Shown here: positions 22,905 through 34,132 of the stretch, piece by piece
Numbering within the stretch: the first letter of the stretch is position 1
How the letters are laid out: every line of letters begins with the position of its first letter
NCBI GenBank assembly: GCA_029204225.1
Contig: CM055104.1
Span: 52,506,294-52,570,293, forward strand
Source: Diphasiastrum complanatum
Taxonomy: Eukaryota > Streptophyta > Lycopodiopsida > Lycopodiales > Lycopodiaceae
Direction of reading: 5' to 3'
Length of the DNA: 64,000 nt
Notes under the pieces: model-generated
Told to the model about the DNA's origin: nothing
Seen by the model: the letters and a program-made list of their open reading frames with translations, nothing else
The model's database searches: none
Program-made: the position numbers and the translations under genes

Positions 22905-23285
22905 GAATTTGTGCTCACTGAAAAGAACATCCATCTGGTGAACTTTCACATCTTCAGCAACTACGATAGAAAGATCGAATTGACTGAAGTCTTACAACTG
23001 GACTGAAAGTCTCAATGTAGTCGATCCCATAGGTTTGCTCGTATCCTTTGACGACTAGTCGAGCTTTCCATCTGGCTATCGAACCATATAAATTGAGCTT
23101 CAACTTAAAAAACCACTTATTGCCGATGATCTTTGCATCAGGAGGAGCTTTGACAAGATGCTAGGTCTTGTTCTTCATTAGTGAATTATACTCAGCATGA
23201 ATGGCAGTTTACCAGTTGTCTGCATTCGAACTCGACAGTGCTTTTGCTACTTAGGCAAGCTCATCGTAACTGATGAATGATTGTG
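22905..23285 (-). mobile_element. Copia RT piece, minus strand
   Basis: The minus strand encodes the first part of copia RT (WKARLVVKGYEQTYGIDY near 23000, then VHQMDVLFS). It abuts a plus-strand copia 3' end. It is a worn fragment. Confidence 0.75.
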
Positions 23286-23404
23286 GTTTATAACGATCCG
23301 AGCAGATATTTTTACTAAAGCTTTGAGCTTGGATGCACACACAAAATTTTGTGCAAAACTAAGTTTGAAGGTCAAAGCATTCATGGATTCAGATTAAGGG
23401 AGAG
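23286..23404 (+). mobile_element. Copia 3' end and polypurine tract, plus strand
   Basis: The plus strand reads RADIFTKALSLDAHTKFCAK, the usual end of copia RNase H, followed by the polypurine tract AAGGGAGAG. The LTR starts directly after it. Confidence 0.8.
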
Positions 23405-24328
23405 TGTTGGATTATTCTCCTGATTATCGACTAATCAATTTTTAATCTTTATCCACTTATTATCTAGTTCTGCAGTTTTATGCATGTTCCTACATAGTCT
23501 ACAGAAGTACTCGAGACTCCTAACAGGTGGCTCCAACATATCGGACATCATCCGACAATCTTTATCGGACATGGTCCCAACGAATCTTATCGGAAGAGAG
23601 ACAGTTCACTGTTTCACTTGAATTGAAGCTACAGACTTGCCCTAACCATTTAGTAAGTAAATTTCTGGGAAGTCCTAATTGGATGGATGTTAGCTCATTA
23701 TGTCCAAATGGCTATCGTGATCTACGACCTAATCGGCAGTCCTACTGGACGTGCCGCATTTTGCTTAGTATAAATAGTTGATCATACTTCTAAAATTTGA
23801 TGATCATATCATCAACGTATTGTAGTAGCTCTCTCAAACTTTCAAGCTTGAACACTCTTGAGCATTGTAACTCAATTCTAAAGAGTTCATTTAGAGTTTT
23901 GCTATTAGCGCTTACTGCTTATCAGCGGAAGTGCAATCAGACAGAGTTTTCAGTTACTCAGAGATAGCTTTAGAGTACGCAATTTCTATCCGAAATTGTC
24001 TTGTGCTCATCGTCATCTGTTTTATGTTGAATCAATCTATCATTCATTGCGTTTAGTATTATGTCAGAATATATGCTTTTCTGTGGTTGTTTTGTAGTTG
24101 ATAAATCTCATATTGCTTTTGTCTGATAATTCAATACTTCATTAATCATTGTAGTGCTAACGATTTCAAAGTTGGTCACTATAAGATTGAACATGACTTC
24201 TGTCATTATCTTTTGTTCAATTTTGATAGGTGTAGTCATGCATTAGGAAAATAGGCTTCATTCCACTGCGCTCAATAAGTCGCCATAGCCTTCGACTTGT
24301 CGTTATTGCATATCACCTCTTTCCAACA
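23405..24328 (+). mobile_element. Copia LTR (about 924 bp)
   Basis: It starts TGTTGGATT right after the polypurine tract and ends TTTCCAACA, giving TGTTGGA/TCCAACA inverted ends. A TATA box (GTATAAATAG) lies at about 23770. No partner LTR is in the window. Confidence 0.8.
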
Positions 24329-24459
24329 AGTTTGTGGATATCGAGGCAACACTAATTAGATTATTCATTCATTAGTAATTAAGTGAGAGGGAATTAGCAT
24401 CGTGCGTGTGTAAGTCCAATCAGATGATCACTAAGTTATTTGGTTAATCAGAAGTTAAT

Positions 24460-25012
24460 AAAAAAAAATCAAGACAAAATACGGGAATGAAATGTCGTAG
24501 GGCCTAATAGTCAAGTTAGTGAATAAGAGAATTGCTCCAAATTTCAAAATTCAAATAATAAGAGAGGTAGAAACTGGCCAATAGGAATTGAGGCCAAGGT
24601 CCTAAAATCCACTATAAATAGTGGTACTTTGTAGTTCATTTTCGTGTTCATTTCTAATCAAGCAGGTGGAACCTTTGTTGATTTGCAAATTGGATGTGCT
24701 TGTTATTCTTCTCCTTGTTCCATCTTCTTTGGATCTTTATGTTATTTGGATTTGTTGTTGGGAATGAATCTTGTTAGACTTCTTATGAGAGAAAAGAGCA
24801 CGAGAGAGAAAAGTAAGCTTTATCTTTGGTGGATTAGGGTTAATATGATCGTAGTGTTAGATGTTGAATCATAAGCAAGTGTTTGAATCTTAACTTTGCT
24901 ATCGTTTTCATGGAAACAAATATCTGCATGACAAGTTATATTCCTCTTCATCTTTTGATGCTTTGCATGTGATAGGGTCTAGGGTTGAATGTGGATAGAA
25001 AAACCCGCTACA
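24460..25012 (+). mobile_element. Athila-like gypsy LTR
   Basis: It ends at CGCTACA just before the primer site. A TATA box (CTATAAATAG) lies at about 24612. The start could not be fixed and is given roughly. Confidence 0.65.
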
Positions 25013-25016
25013 ATTT

Positions 25017-25034
25017 TGGCGCCGTTGTCGGAGA
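25017..25034 (+). other. Primer binding site (tRNA-Asp type) of Athila-like element
   Basis: TGGCGCCGTTGTCGGAGA closely matches the primer site TGGCGCCGTTGCCGGGGA common in Athila-type gypsy elements. It sits a few bases after the LTR end. Confidence 0.85.
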
Positions 25035-25560
25035 GCTACGCTATTTTATTTTCAGCATGTTTATGATCCATAGATGGATGTTTGCTTGCATTTAGGCATC
25101 TTGGGTTTGGCATAATAGTGTTAAATTGCATTTTAAGGTTAGTTTTGGGGAGAATTTTGCTTGATTTGTGTGAATTTCTTGCTTGTAATCTATTTTGATT
25201 GATGAGCATTGAAGGTCAGACAGATCACTATTCATGAGGTCTATTTGGATCTGAAAAAATAAGAGAAACCACAAAAATCATTCACTTCAAAAATGGGAAA
25301 GAAAGAGAGGGTGCCTGATTACATTGAACATATCAAGCATCTCTATTCAAAATGCCAACCTGATTTTTTGAATGACGAAGCACTGATTATGTGGTTTTTG
25401 GCCGGATTACCAAAACGAATCAGACGTGAGCTTAAACATCATGAACAGTACCTGACATTGTAGTTGGTACTTGCATTATCACATAGACTATTTAATTTGT
25501 TTTTACATGAGAAAGTTGAATGGTTGTGAATTATTCACATGATACAATGGCTGAAGCTAT
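25035..25560 (+). mobile_element. Leader and gag fragment of Athila-like element
   Basis: After about 250 bp of leader, a Gag-like piece can be read near 25290-25460 (VPDYIEHIKHLYSKCQPDFL, WFLAGLPKRIRRELKHH). The element ends soon after; the host exon region follows. It is a fragment. Confidence 0.65.
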
Positions 25561-25806
25561 GACGTCCATGCCTTTTTTCCCGCCCTCGGGCTCACAGCCT
25601 TCCCGAGCGGAAGGGCCTTGGAGCAGCACCCCCCCATGGCATGGCCAAAAATCCACGATTCACTATAGGGTTCGTGAACTTGAATGAGGGCAATGAAATA
25701 CAAGCCCTAGTTGCAGTCAGGGTTAGGTTACAGGTGGTGAGAAATCTAGGAACAAAATGAGGACGAAGGAATTGAAATATGAATGGAAATGAAAACGAAA
25801 GGGAAC

Positions 25807-25809
<3 letters not shown>

Positions 25810-25846
<37 letters not shown>
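25810..25846 (+). repeat. (AG)n microsatellite
   Basis: An almost pure AG run about 37 bp long. It lies 40 bp before the likely start codon of the host exon candidate, so it may be in its 5' UTR. Read in frame it gives an ER-repeat peptide that is probably not real protein. Confidence 0.95.
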
Positions 25847-25849
<3 letters not shown>

Positions 25850-25884
25850 ACGTCCGAGCGAGCGAGAGAGATCTGAGAGACTAC

Positions 25885-26284
25885 ATGGAGAGTACAGGGC
25901 ATGCAAGCTCTGATAGTCCATCTGAAAACAACAATAATAATAATCCGCCTGCTCAATCTGCACTACTGAAAGCCAAGAGGTCATCCTTGACACTGCCCGC
26001 TGTGGACGAATCATTCGAGCAGTTTTTGCAAGCTTTATTTGCGCAGCACGGCCTGAATGAAGCAGCGCAACTTAACATAAGAGAGTTGCTATCCAGAAAT
26101 CTCATCAACTCTTTGTATTCGCTGTCCAGATCGTCTCCCAGCACTCTCATCTTGGCGGGCCTACCTGCCCTATTTGTTGATGAATGTAGCCGAGCTGCGT
26201 TATTTGTGGCTGACCCTAATATCAAACCTTCACCTGATCCAGGTGCGATTTCTTCGTTTTTAATGCCACCTTTTGGGAATCTAG
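25885..26284 (+). CDS. Candidate first exon of a host gene, product not recognised
   Basis: An open frame upstream of the GA repeat continues through it. I prefer the second ATG at 25885 (MESTGHASSDSPSENN), which leaves the microsatellite in the leader. The peptide has a polar, Asn-rich start, then a helical-looking region (VDESFEQFLQALFAQHGLNE, LNIRELLSRNLINSLYSL) and a hydrophobic stretch (STLILAGLPALFVDECSRAA). The composition looks like a real protein rather than a chance frame. A good splice donor (CTAG/GTGAAA) lies at 26284/26285; another (CAG/GTGCG) lies near 26242/26243. I could not find the following exons: the next kilobase has no convincing coding sequence and a LINE begins near 27.0 kb. 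It could be a truncated gene or a first exon before a long, repeat-filled intron. Confidence 0.5.
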
Positions 26285-26989
26285 GTGAAAAGTTTTGCTG
26301 CTGGCAGGTTGTACATGTTGCACCTTTCCGAATAACATTTGCTCTTTAGTAGGGTTTGGCTTTTCAAGTCACGATATCAATCAGCTAGTTACATGTGTTT
26401 GCTTTGTGCATCTCACTCTTGCTCACTGACAAAGTGAGTAAGAATGTCATTTCATTCGGTTTGCACGATGCATGATCGAGTTGATGGTCCTCGACTTTGT
26501 GCATGTACTCCGTAAGGTTGAACATTGCATGAATCTTCAGTTTTTTATGTCGGCTACTATCCTAGATAAAAGTGAAACATTGGTGTCTGGAAGGCGAATG
26601 GGCTGCTTTACAACGTGGTAAGGCCCTCTGGAAAGATGATCCACATATGAAATAGGATGAGGTGTTGACTGGATACCAAAAAGTACTTAGAGCTGGAGCT
26701 GCAGTGGTTTTCCATGGGATAAAGGTGTTGGCTTAAGTGAAGTGTCCAAAACAAGGACATTGTACAGATTTTTAGTTTCAAAGCGTATCATTCGTATTCT
26801 TTATGGAATGAAAAAGGTGAAAGAAATAGAAGCTTCAGAGGAGTGGTTTGTTTTACATTTGCAACTGTTTTGAGACCTTGATTATGCCTATAAAAAATAT
26901 GCCAAACACCAGATTATATGGCTGAAAATTGCGGTGACAGATGATGTAATTTTTGTGTGTGCATGCGCTACTTTGCTCCGCAAATTTTA
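26285..26989. other. Non-coding stretch before LINE
   Basis: No gene is recognised. A short coding-like patch near 26590-26730 (EWAALQRGKALWKDDPHMK) is interrupted and unidentified. It could be intron or repeat relic. Confidence 0.4.
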
Positions 26990-27883
26990 TTATCCATCAA
27001 AATGTGCGACAATGAGATTCGGCTGGAAAAATCTGTCTCGTTATAGCAAATTTAAGGAAGACAATGATGTCTTATTTTTTAGGAGATCTTAAAGGAAGGA
27101 TTGAGAATGTTCAAACATTTTTCACAAAGGGCACAATGATCCCTTTTGGTTGGAGGAGATACCTCCAAAGGATTTGAACATTTGGAGGCAATCTATGGAT
27201 GTCAACAACGCCATTACTCATTTTTGTAAGGAGCTACTCAATTTTTGTGGTACACATGAGCTTGTCATGTGCAATGGTGGCTAGCCTCAAGCGACTTTAC
27301 TTGTTCTTTTATAAAAGGCAAGACTGCCATTGACCATACCTTGGCTTCTGTTAGCAAGGTTGGGTTGATTGGGGATTATGAAAGTTGGTCCTCCACCACT
27401 AGAATCAAACGATCATCCATTTATTTTGGAGCTAAATTTGACTTGTTACAATCTGAAAATTTGAGCAAAAAGCTCACATTTGTGTTCCACCAAAATGGTG
27501 TATATTTGGCTCATTTGAAGATACCTTATTCGCAATTATGGTAGCGACAATGTCATTACTAGAGATGAGAATTTGCACAAGTCAATCATCGTAAGTGAAA
27601 AGGCTTTTTTTCTCGAATATGCTTGGTTTGATGAGAAATGCGAAGAAGCTAGAATTAAGTCAAAGGAGGGGGGCCTTGTTGGAGATGCCTTTTTTTGCCT
27701 ACAAACAATCACTTACAAGGAAAAGGTCAGCCTTCATTTGAAGCCAACAAGAGGTTTTATTGGATATTTGAGAAAAAGATTCTAAGAGCTTTTGGAACAG
27801 GTTACTTAGCAAACCTGAACAACTACCAATGGTATCTAATTGGACCCTACGCTAATATAAGTGAATGACATTATAGATTTGCT
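26990..27883 (+). mobile_element. LINE endonuclease and linker fragment
   Basis: The plus strand carries pieces of a LINE ORF2. An endonuclease C-terminal part is readable at about 27220-27420 (KELLNFCGTHELVMCNG, then KGKTAIDHTLASVSKVGL). The linker region before RT follows (AWFDEKCEEARIKSKEGG at about 27620-27670, then KPTRGFIGYLRKRF). There are several frame changes and stops, for example between 27544 and 27573, so it is dead. The element continues on the far side of an LTR insertion at 30106. Confidence 0.7.
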
Positions 27884-28276
27884 TGTTAGATAACCGAGTC
27901 ACTCATACAAGTTACCCCAGACAAGATTCCTATTGTTGTTAGACAATAATCATGCACATGAAAGAGAACACAAACAACAGTGATGAAGCATAATGATGAG
28001 ATTACTCCAACGATGTCCCATACCCAATGGGCTAGGGCGCACTACATACTTATAGACTTTGGCACCAAGTCTCTATGCCAATAATGAAAAAGCAGCTTAA
28101 AAGCAATTTCCTAAATGATGTCTCTAAATCTAGTAAAAGCACTCAACACCTATCTACAGCAAAACTTGTGCTCCAAATCAAGCAGTAGAATTGCTAACTT
28201 GACTTTACTAAATTTAAGTGAAGGCCCCCAGTATCAGCACGACATGGCCTAGTAATCCTAATTAATCTGGATGTCC
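27884..28276 (-). mobile_element. LTR copy 1 of non-autonomous LTR element (about 390 bp)
   Basis: Begins TGTTAGATAACCGAG and ends near CTGGATGTCCA. It pairs with 29704-30105 as a direct repeat; by eye about one base in ten differs. It is the 3' LTR in the minus orientation set by the primer site. Confidence 0.85.
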
Positions 28277-29690
28277 ATCTTCCTTGAAAGAACCTTGCTT
28301 CGAAGACTTAATATTGATTTTCTAAGGTGAATCAATAACCCGTTGATTCATAGATATGGATCTCGTTGTATTTATAAGGCAAAACAACAACCTTGCCAAT
28401 TGATTTTTGAAGGCTAATCAACAGCTTAATCAGTTGATTTTCAAAAGCAAATTAGCATCCTTTTTTCCATATCTTATTGAAAACAACAGAAGTTACCACA
28501 TGACAGACCATGAACCTAGATAGATTCAATAACTTGAAGGGACATAGAGCTTTTCTTCACTAGACCTTCCTAGTAGAACTGATTTTTTCTTGGTACCACC
28601 GCACATGAACAATCAACTATGACTTAGATGATATCCAGAAATTTAGTTGACAATTACAACAAATGGATGGGATCCAAGAACTTACTTGACAACCACAACA
28701 AACAATCACTTTGATCAATCATAAGCTCAAGTGACATTTCTTTTAGGGTTCCAACCTAATTTGTCACCAAGAAACCATCATATTCCCTTTGAAAAGCTTT
28801 TCTATAAACTTTGATGGTTCTTTTAGAAAAATCTTTGCCGGTCCTTCTTTTCTGTAAAAGATAGACCACCAAACCCTTACAATTTCTTGCCAATTCTTCT
28901 TGAATCTGAAACTTCAAACTTCAAAGATCTTTGACAAACTTTGAATCTTTGATGGAAACATCTGATCTGTAGCGAACTTGCCAGTAATAATCTTCACACC
29001 AGAGATAAATAAACCTGCTAATTTGAAACACAGCGATTGCTTCCTATAAATCCGAATGTGCATCGAAACCTGCATTGACCTTCACCGATCTGCTCTGCAG
29101 ATTTGAATCGATTTTTCTGCTATCTGCCTTGCAGATTTGTAGAAGATATAACAGCAACTGGGATCTTGATAATTATATTTTCGATGACCTGACCTCTTCA
29201 TCAATCTGACCTATCTTTTTTCTTGAGACTCCACACTTTCCTACAACAACCTTCCGCTATCTGCCCCTGCCCTGTATATTAATCAAATTTCTTCTAGGAG
29301 TAGGCCTGCAGCGATCTGATTTGCAGAATTGAAGCAAACGATTCCAGCAGTCTTCCTTCTAATAAGCGAATTCCAGCAATGACCTGCAGATTGTAGCAAC
29401 TCAACAGCCTGCAGTACTATAATGATCATCTTCCTGCAACACAATCTGCAACAATAAGTTTAGCTCTCTTAAATTCTGAATCTCGGAGAACTGAGGCATA
29501 CTTCATAGTCTTCTCATGCAGCACAACCCTTCTCCTTGTAGCACTAGATCTCCTCACAAAGTTGCCCTTGTTGTAGATGAAGATCAATGGCTAGGGACAC
29601 CACCTTCACCTCGAAGATGGTCGAATCAATCTACATATCATGATTTATCTCGTTTTTTGAGTATCTCGTTCTCTTGAATCCTGAATTGAA
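28277..29690 (-). mobile_element. Internal region of non-autonomous LTR element
   Basis: About 1.4 kb between two LTRs with no open frame of note and no Gag or Pol motif. It is rich in TCTGCAGATT-like words. With about 390-bp LTRs this fits a small non-autonomous element, longer than a typical TRIM and shorter than a typical LARD. Confidence 0.8.
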
Positions 29691-29703
29691 GCTTTGATAC
29701 CAT
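29691..29703 (-). other. Primer binding site (tRNA-Met type)
   Basis: GCTTTGATACCA on plus is TGGTATCAAAGC on minus, near the tRNA-Met primer site TGGTATCAGAGC. It abuts the LTR at 29704. Confidence 0.85.
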
Positions 29704-30105
29704 GTTAGAAAACCGACTCGCTCATACAAGTTACCCAAGACAAGATTCCTATTGTTGTTAGACAATAGTCATACACATGAAAGAGAACACAAACAACAAT
29801 GACGAAGCTTAATGATGAGATGTACTCCAACTATGTTCCATACCCAATGGACTAGGGCGCGCTGCATACTTATAGACTTTGGCACCAAGTCTCTACACCA
29901 ATAGTGAAAAAGCAACTTTGAAGCAGTATTCTAAATGATGTCTCTAAATCTGGTAAAAGCACCCAACACCTATCGATAGCAAAACTTTTGCTCCAAATCA
30001 AGCACTAGAATCTTAAACTTGAGTCCAACTAAAGTCTAACTCAACTATACTAAAGGTCCCTAGTATCAGCACACAGACATGGCCTATTAATCCTGGACAA
30101 CAACA
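29704..30105 (-). mobile_element. LTR copy 2 of non-autonomous LTR element (about 400 bp)
   Basis: Begins TGTTAGAAAACCGAC and ends GGACAACAACA. It is a direct repeat of 27884-28276. It is the 5' LTR in minus orientation, with the primer site next to it. At 10% divergence the insertion is several million years old or more, depending on the substitution rate used. Confidence 0.85.
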
Positions 30106-30340
30106 TTAAAGTGTAATTCAAATGTTGCCTCCAATTGGTCATACACATAGGGGGTTCTTCATGAAAGAAGATGTGAGAAATGGAATAAAATGGCTCTTTT
30201 ATTGGCAAAGATAGAACATTGAGAGGCTACAAGCTGAATTCTTCAAAATGTATAAAGAGGACCTTATTACTTTCATTATTGATTTGTTTGACCAAGCATT
30301 GTTAAAAGACTTTCTTGACGCATTAAAGTTTCCTTCCTAT
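30106..30340 (+). mobile_element. LINE fragment, continuation before RT
   Basis: The plus strand reads ERLQAEFFKMYKEDLITFII and DLFDQALLK near 30220-30315. This matches the conserved segment ahead of LINE reverse transcriptase (compare LQAEFFKKYWEDL in plant LINEs). It is in the same orientation as the endonuclease part at 27.0-27.9 kb, so the LTR element sits inside this LINE. The RT core itself is absent. Confidence 0.7.
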
Positions 30341-31369
30341 TTGGAATCGGTCAAATCGGCCTATTCGAACTTTTCTAATCGGTCCTAGGGTTTTCAAATC
30401 GCCGAATCAATTTTAGGGTTTCAAAACTCAAAGTTTTAGAAAAACCAAAAACATGGTTACATAATGCATGATGATAATAGATTTCATGATTGAATTATAA
30501 GCATTAAAGATTCCAAATTCCATAATTTAATGAGTAATCGTTTAAACTCTTCCATACGTGTTTAATGTTACATGACACCTGTGACCTATATTATGTATAC
30601 TTTTAGGGTTTGAACTTTAAAATATTAAACCTAAAAGTGATGTCAAATCCTAGATGAATCATGAAACAAATAGCAATGAATTTATAAAGGTATGAACTCA
30701 AAACATTCAAATTTCAACATTCAACAATCTAGATTTGAATTTGAACTTTACATAATTCATAAAAATGTAGTAACTTATAAAAAGTCCAACAATTAAGAGT
30801 AAACTTCAAACTTCAAAAGCTCAAATTTCAATGTTCTTAGTAGTTGCTAGCTATTGTATCTACTATCTATTCTCTATAATTTATCACCACCTCCTAACTA
30901 ACTTTGACGTTCTAACTCAAGGCTAGGTGCCTCTTGCTCTTCTTCATTTGCTTCTTCTTCCTCTTCTTCCTCCTCCTCATCTTCTTCTTCCTCTTCCTCC
31001 TCTTCTTCTTCCTCTCTTCCTCTTCCTCACTGCTCTTGTCACTTGATGAAGCCGATTCCTCTTCCTCTTCTCCCATTCGAACTCCTTGACGTTGAGAAGT
31101 TGCACTTCCCCTAGTAATAGGTCGTGCACAGTGCATAGTGCAGACAATGTATTTCGACTTGTTAGTAACTTACTAAGTTTTAACTTCTAAGCATATTTGT
31201 CATCAATGCACATGCTAGTTACTAGTAAGTTGTAACTACATATCTGCATGTGTCATGGGGAACCTTTGGAAAAGTAAGTGACCAAGATAGTAAGTTCAAT
31301 GGGGGATATTGGAGAGCAGTATTCCATTGCCTCCATATCAAACTTAACATGAGTATAGTTCATCATCCT
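30341..31369. other. AT-rich stretch with a CTT-rich patch
   Basis: No gene is supported. The segment 30935-31075 is CTT/CCT-rich and gives a minus-strand acidic and lysine-rich frame of low complexity (EEEEESASSSDKSSEEEEE). I do not treat this as a gene. The rest is AT-rich. Confidence 0.5.
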
Positions 31370-32600
31370 TAAACAGAAGGTCAAACAAAGTGCTGGAGGA
31401 TATACTTGGAGCATACGTTAGCGAGAAGCAAACCAACCGAGAATAGTATCTTCCTATCTTGGAGTTTGCTTATAACAGTGCCAAACATTTAAATCAATGG
31501 TAGCTTCACACTTCAATAGGAAGTTAATTCCAAGCAGAAGGTTGTACCCATCAGTGTCAACCATGATGAAATTGAGAGGTTTATCGAGCTCTCACCTTGA
31601 CTCATTAATTTTCCTTTTCTTTCACAAATTTCTCCTGAAGTGGCACTGTAGTATGTCTGCCCTTTCACTTCCATGACGACCAAGTTGAGCAATGTTGATA
31701 ACTTGAAGAACACAGGAGGGTCAAATTATGCAATGCTTCAGTCCTTATGAGTCTTCATCATTCATCAAGAAAGAGATTGAGTATGAAAGAATGAGCTATT
31801 TTGAGATTGTGGAAGAATAGATGGATGTAAAGGAGGCTGCTTATTTGTTAAGTGCATCTGACAAAGAGGAGGAGGATGACTATATGGATTGGAAAACCTG
31901 TGTCCTAGCCCGAGACATGCTTCATAGCAAAGTTCAGCGCGTGCTTGGCAAATGATATTGAAAGAGGCAAAGGAAGTCTGAGGCCAAATCATTTGGGACA
32001 ATGTTAAGGCTAAAGCATTGATGAGTGAGTAGCTGAACCCCAAGTGACCAAGCAACAAGTGGATCTACTCGATTTTTTAAATCAGCATAAGGAAGTGTTT
32101 GCATGGCATTGATGGGACTTTGGGGTTAACCCAATGTGATACAGCCAACAATGAACACAAGTGGTCGTGCTACGTTGAGATAGAGCTCATGGACTATGAC
32201 ACAATGATGAAAAGGAGGTTGTCTTAGTTATAAGAATTGGTGACCATGGTCGGCAGAATGATGAGTGCTTTCCAATATGCCTGCCCAGTCGCTCTACCCA
32301 CTAACTAGGATGTGACATGCCAATTCTGTGGAGATTAACATAGATTTACAAAATCATGAGCAAGGACAGTTTTTGAATGCGAGTGATCAATGAAGTGTTA
32401 GATAGTGGGAAACCATCTGAGTGATTCTAGATACTGGATCTGCCAAGCAGATTTTTTAGCTGGTAATCCTTCATAGATGATCTAAATGTGCATTAACTCC
32501 AAATGGAAGGCACATTTGAGGGCATGAAAACTGGTATTTCAGAAGTTGGGTAAAGCCAATCTAAATTTGAATTCAAAGGGGTTATCTAACTTTAGGAGTA
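31370..32600 (+). mobile_element. Highly worn gypsy remnants
   Basis: Small patches can still be read: integrase-like (LEFAYNSAKHLNQW) at about 31380-31495 on plus, a protease-like patch (DGYNLLLGINFLLKCEAT) at about 31500-31560 on minus, an RT start (LLDFLNQHKEVFAWH) at about 32070-32110, and an RT patch (KAHLRAMKLVFQKLGKANLN) near 32505-32565. The order and strands are jumbled, and the decay is heavy, so this is an old and rearranged insertion. Confidence 0.55.
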
Positions 32601-32883
32601 GGAAAAAATAGTTCTAAAACTTTGGAGTTCCAAATTGTAAAACTGCCTATTGGTGAAGGGCATCACACGAATCTGTGGTCATGCTCAAACCTCAGATGAT
32701 TAAAATGGACATTTTCCACTGTTGCACGTACAGCCTGTGTGAAACTTTTGGCAGAATCACGTGATACAAATAGTTTTTTGATTGCATGCTGTTATACAAC
32801 TTATAGATGTTTTTATTATGGGAGAAACTATTGATTGAGCCTTTCTGCTATTGGTTTCCCTTATAAGTAGGAAATCTGGTACT

Positions 32884-33710
32884 GTTGAAATTGTCACTTC
32901 TAACTCGATGTAATATGATTAATCTTGAGATCTAGGTTCATATTGAGATCTCACACGTGGAGCCTGTTCCCACGTGTGAAAGGAAGTAGGAATTGTACTT
33001 GTATATATCTAGATTTATTTTAGATAGATCTACACAAGTGTGAACTTGACTTTTGACTAGAATCTAAGAAAAAGTCATTTTGGTCAATTTCTTTGTAATT
33101 AGCTTGCACTTCCATATGAGTAAATGCTCCCACATGTCAAGATGTTGTTCAGACATGTGGATCTGGATGTACTAGATAAGTGTACATATTCTCCTAGATC
33201 CTATTTTATAGGGAAGATTCCACTTTTTGTGGAGACTAGCATTTGGATTCTAGCTAATAGGATAAGTCAACTTTGATCTATGGGCATATCTTGCTCCTAT
33301 TGGTGGATCTACATGATGTCGCACTCCTCACACGTGTGAAGACCTGCTAGACCAGTATACAGGTCGTTCATGTACTTGATCTATAAAGAGATCACCAAAT
33401 CTAATGAGAAGTTGTTTAGAGATTTCCATTTTAGCAATTTGCTTGAGATTGCCACATTTGTTTTGTGATTTTATGCTTGGAATGCTATCATAAGTTATTT
33501 TACTCTGGTCTCAGTTCGTACAATGACTGTTTTCCACACGTGTGAGGCCGCCCTTGATAGATTTGTGGTGTTACATCCATTGATCTTGCTAAATAATTAG
33601 TGATTTGCTTCTAGATCAAGATCTAGTCAATAGAACTTGATGAATCCTTTGATTTGGCAATCAATACCTCTTAGTACAATCAATCATTGTCCTTAAATCA
33701 GAAAATTCAC
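32884..33710 (+). mobile_element. Probable copia-type LTR, solo or worn
   Basis: It starts TGTTGAAATTGTC and ends near AAAATTCACA, followed by GGTATTACC, a possible worn primer site. A TATA-like TCTATAAAG lies near 33382. It contains four CACGTG words. No partner copy lies in the window, so the ends are tentative. Confidence 0.5.
32954..33542. promoter_or_regulatory. Cluster of four CACGTG G-boxes
   Basis: CACGTG occurs at 32954-32959, 32971-32976, 33331-33336 and 33537-33542, mostly as CACACGTGTG. CACGTG is the plant G-box bound by bHLH and bZIP factors. The cluster is 0.6-1.2 kb before the trihelix start codon. A regulatory role is inferred, not shown. Confidence 0.5.
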
Positions 33711-34132
33711 AGGTATTACCTGGATATTGCTTTGTATCGTCTTGTTGTTAATCATTTTTGGTTTTGGATGCATAAAAGATGTAGTGGCTAGAGATGTTTA
33801 AACAGTATGATGTAAATTGCCATTCATTCTTCAAAAAGCTAGTTAGGATTGTGCTACGACCATTGGAGTGGTGTGTGCAAATATCATTGCAACACATGTA
33901 CTCTCAATCTGTTCTTGTTCAAGATTTTGAAAGGCCTTGGTGTTTGTATATCATTAATCTACTTGTATACTTATGGTCTTATGTTTTAGTGACATACTTT
34001 CCAGCAAAAGGCAATATGAAGCTTTGTTGTCATGTCTTATGTCTACTTCTTGCTATCCTAACTGTTTTGTATTTTTTGGTCACTAAAGTTTTGAAATCAG
34101 GGACTAGTTTAAAATGGGGAGCTGGTGTGGAT

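Noticed and set aside
26580-26760. Coding-like patch considered as exon 2 of the 25.9-kb gene
   Set aside because: It has in-frame stops and no convincing splice sites joining it to the first exon.
30912-31136. Minus-strand acidic and lysine-rich frame of 74 codons
   Set aside because: Low-complexity CTT/CCT-rich DNA explains it, and no flanking gene structure is seen.
33794-34132. N-terminal 113-codon extension of the trihelix frame with hydrophobic segments
   Set aside because: It looks like intron: T-rich and ending in an acceptor-like TGAAATCAG. Trihelix proteins of this group start just before the DNA-binding domain. The membrane-like segments are probably chance.
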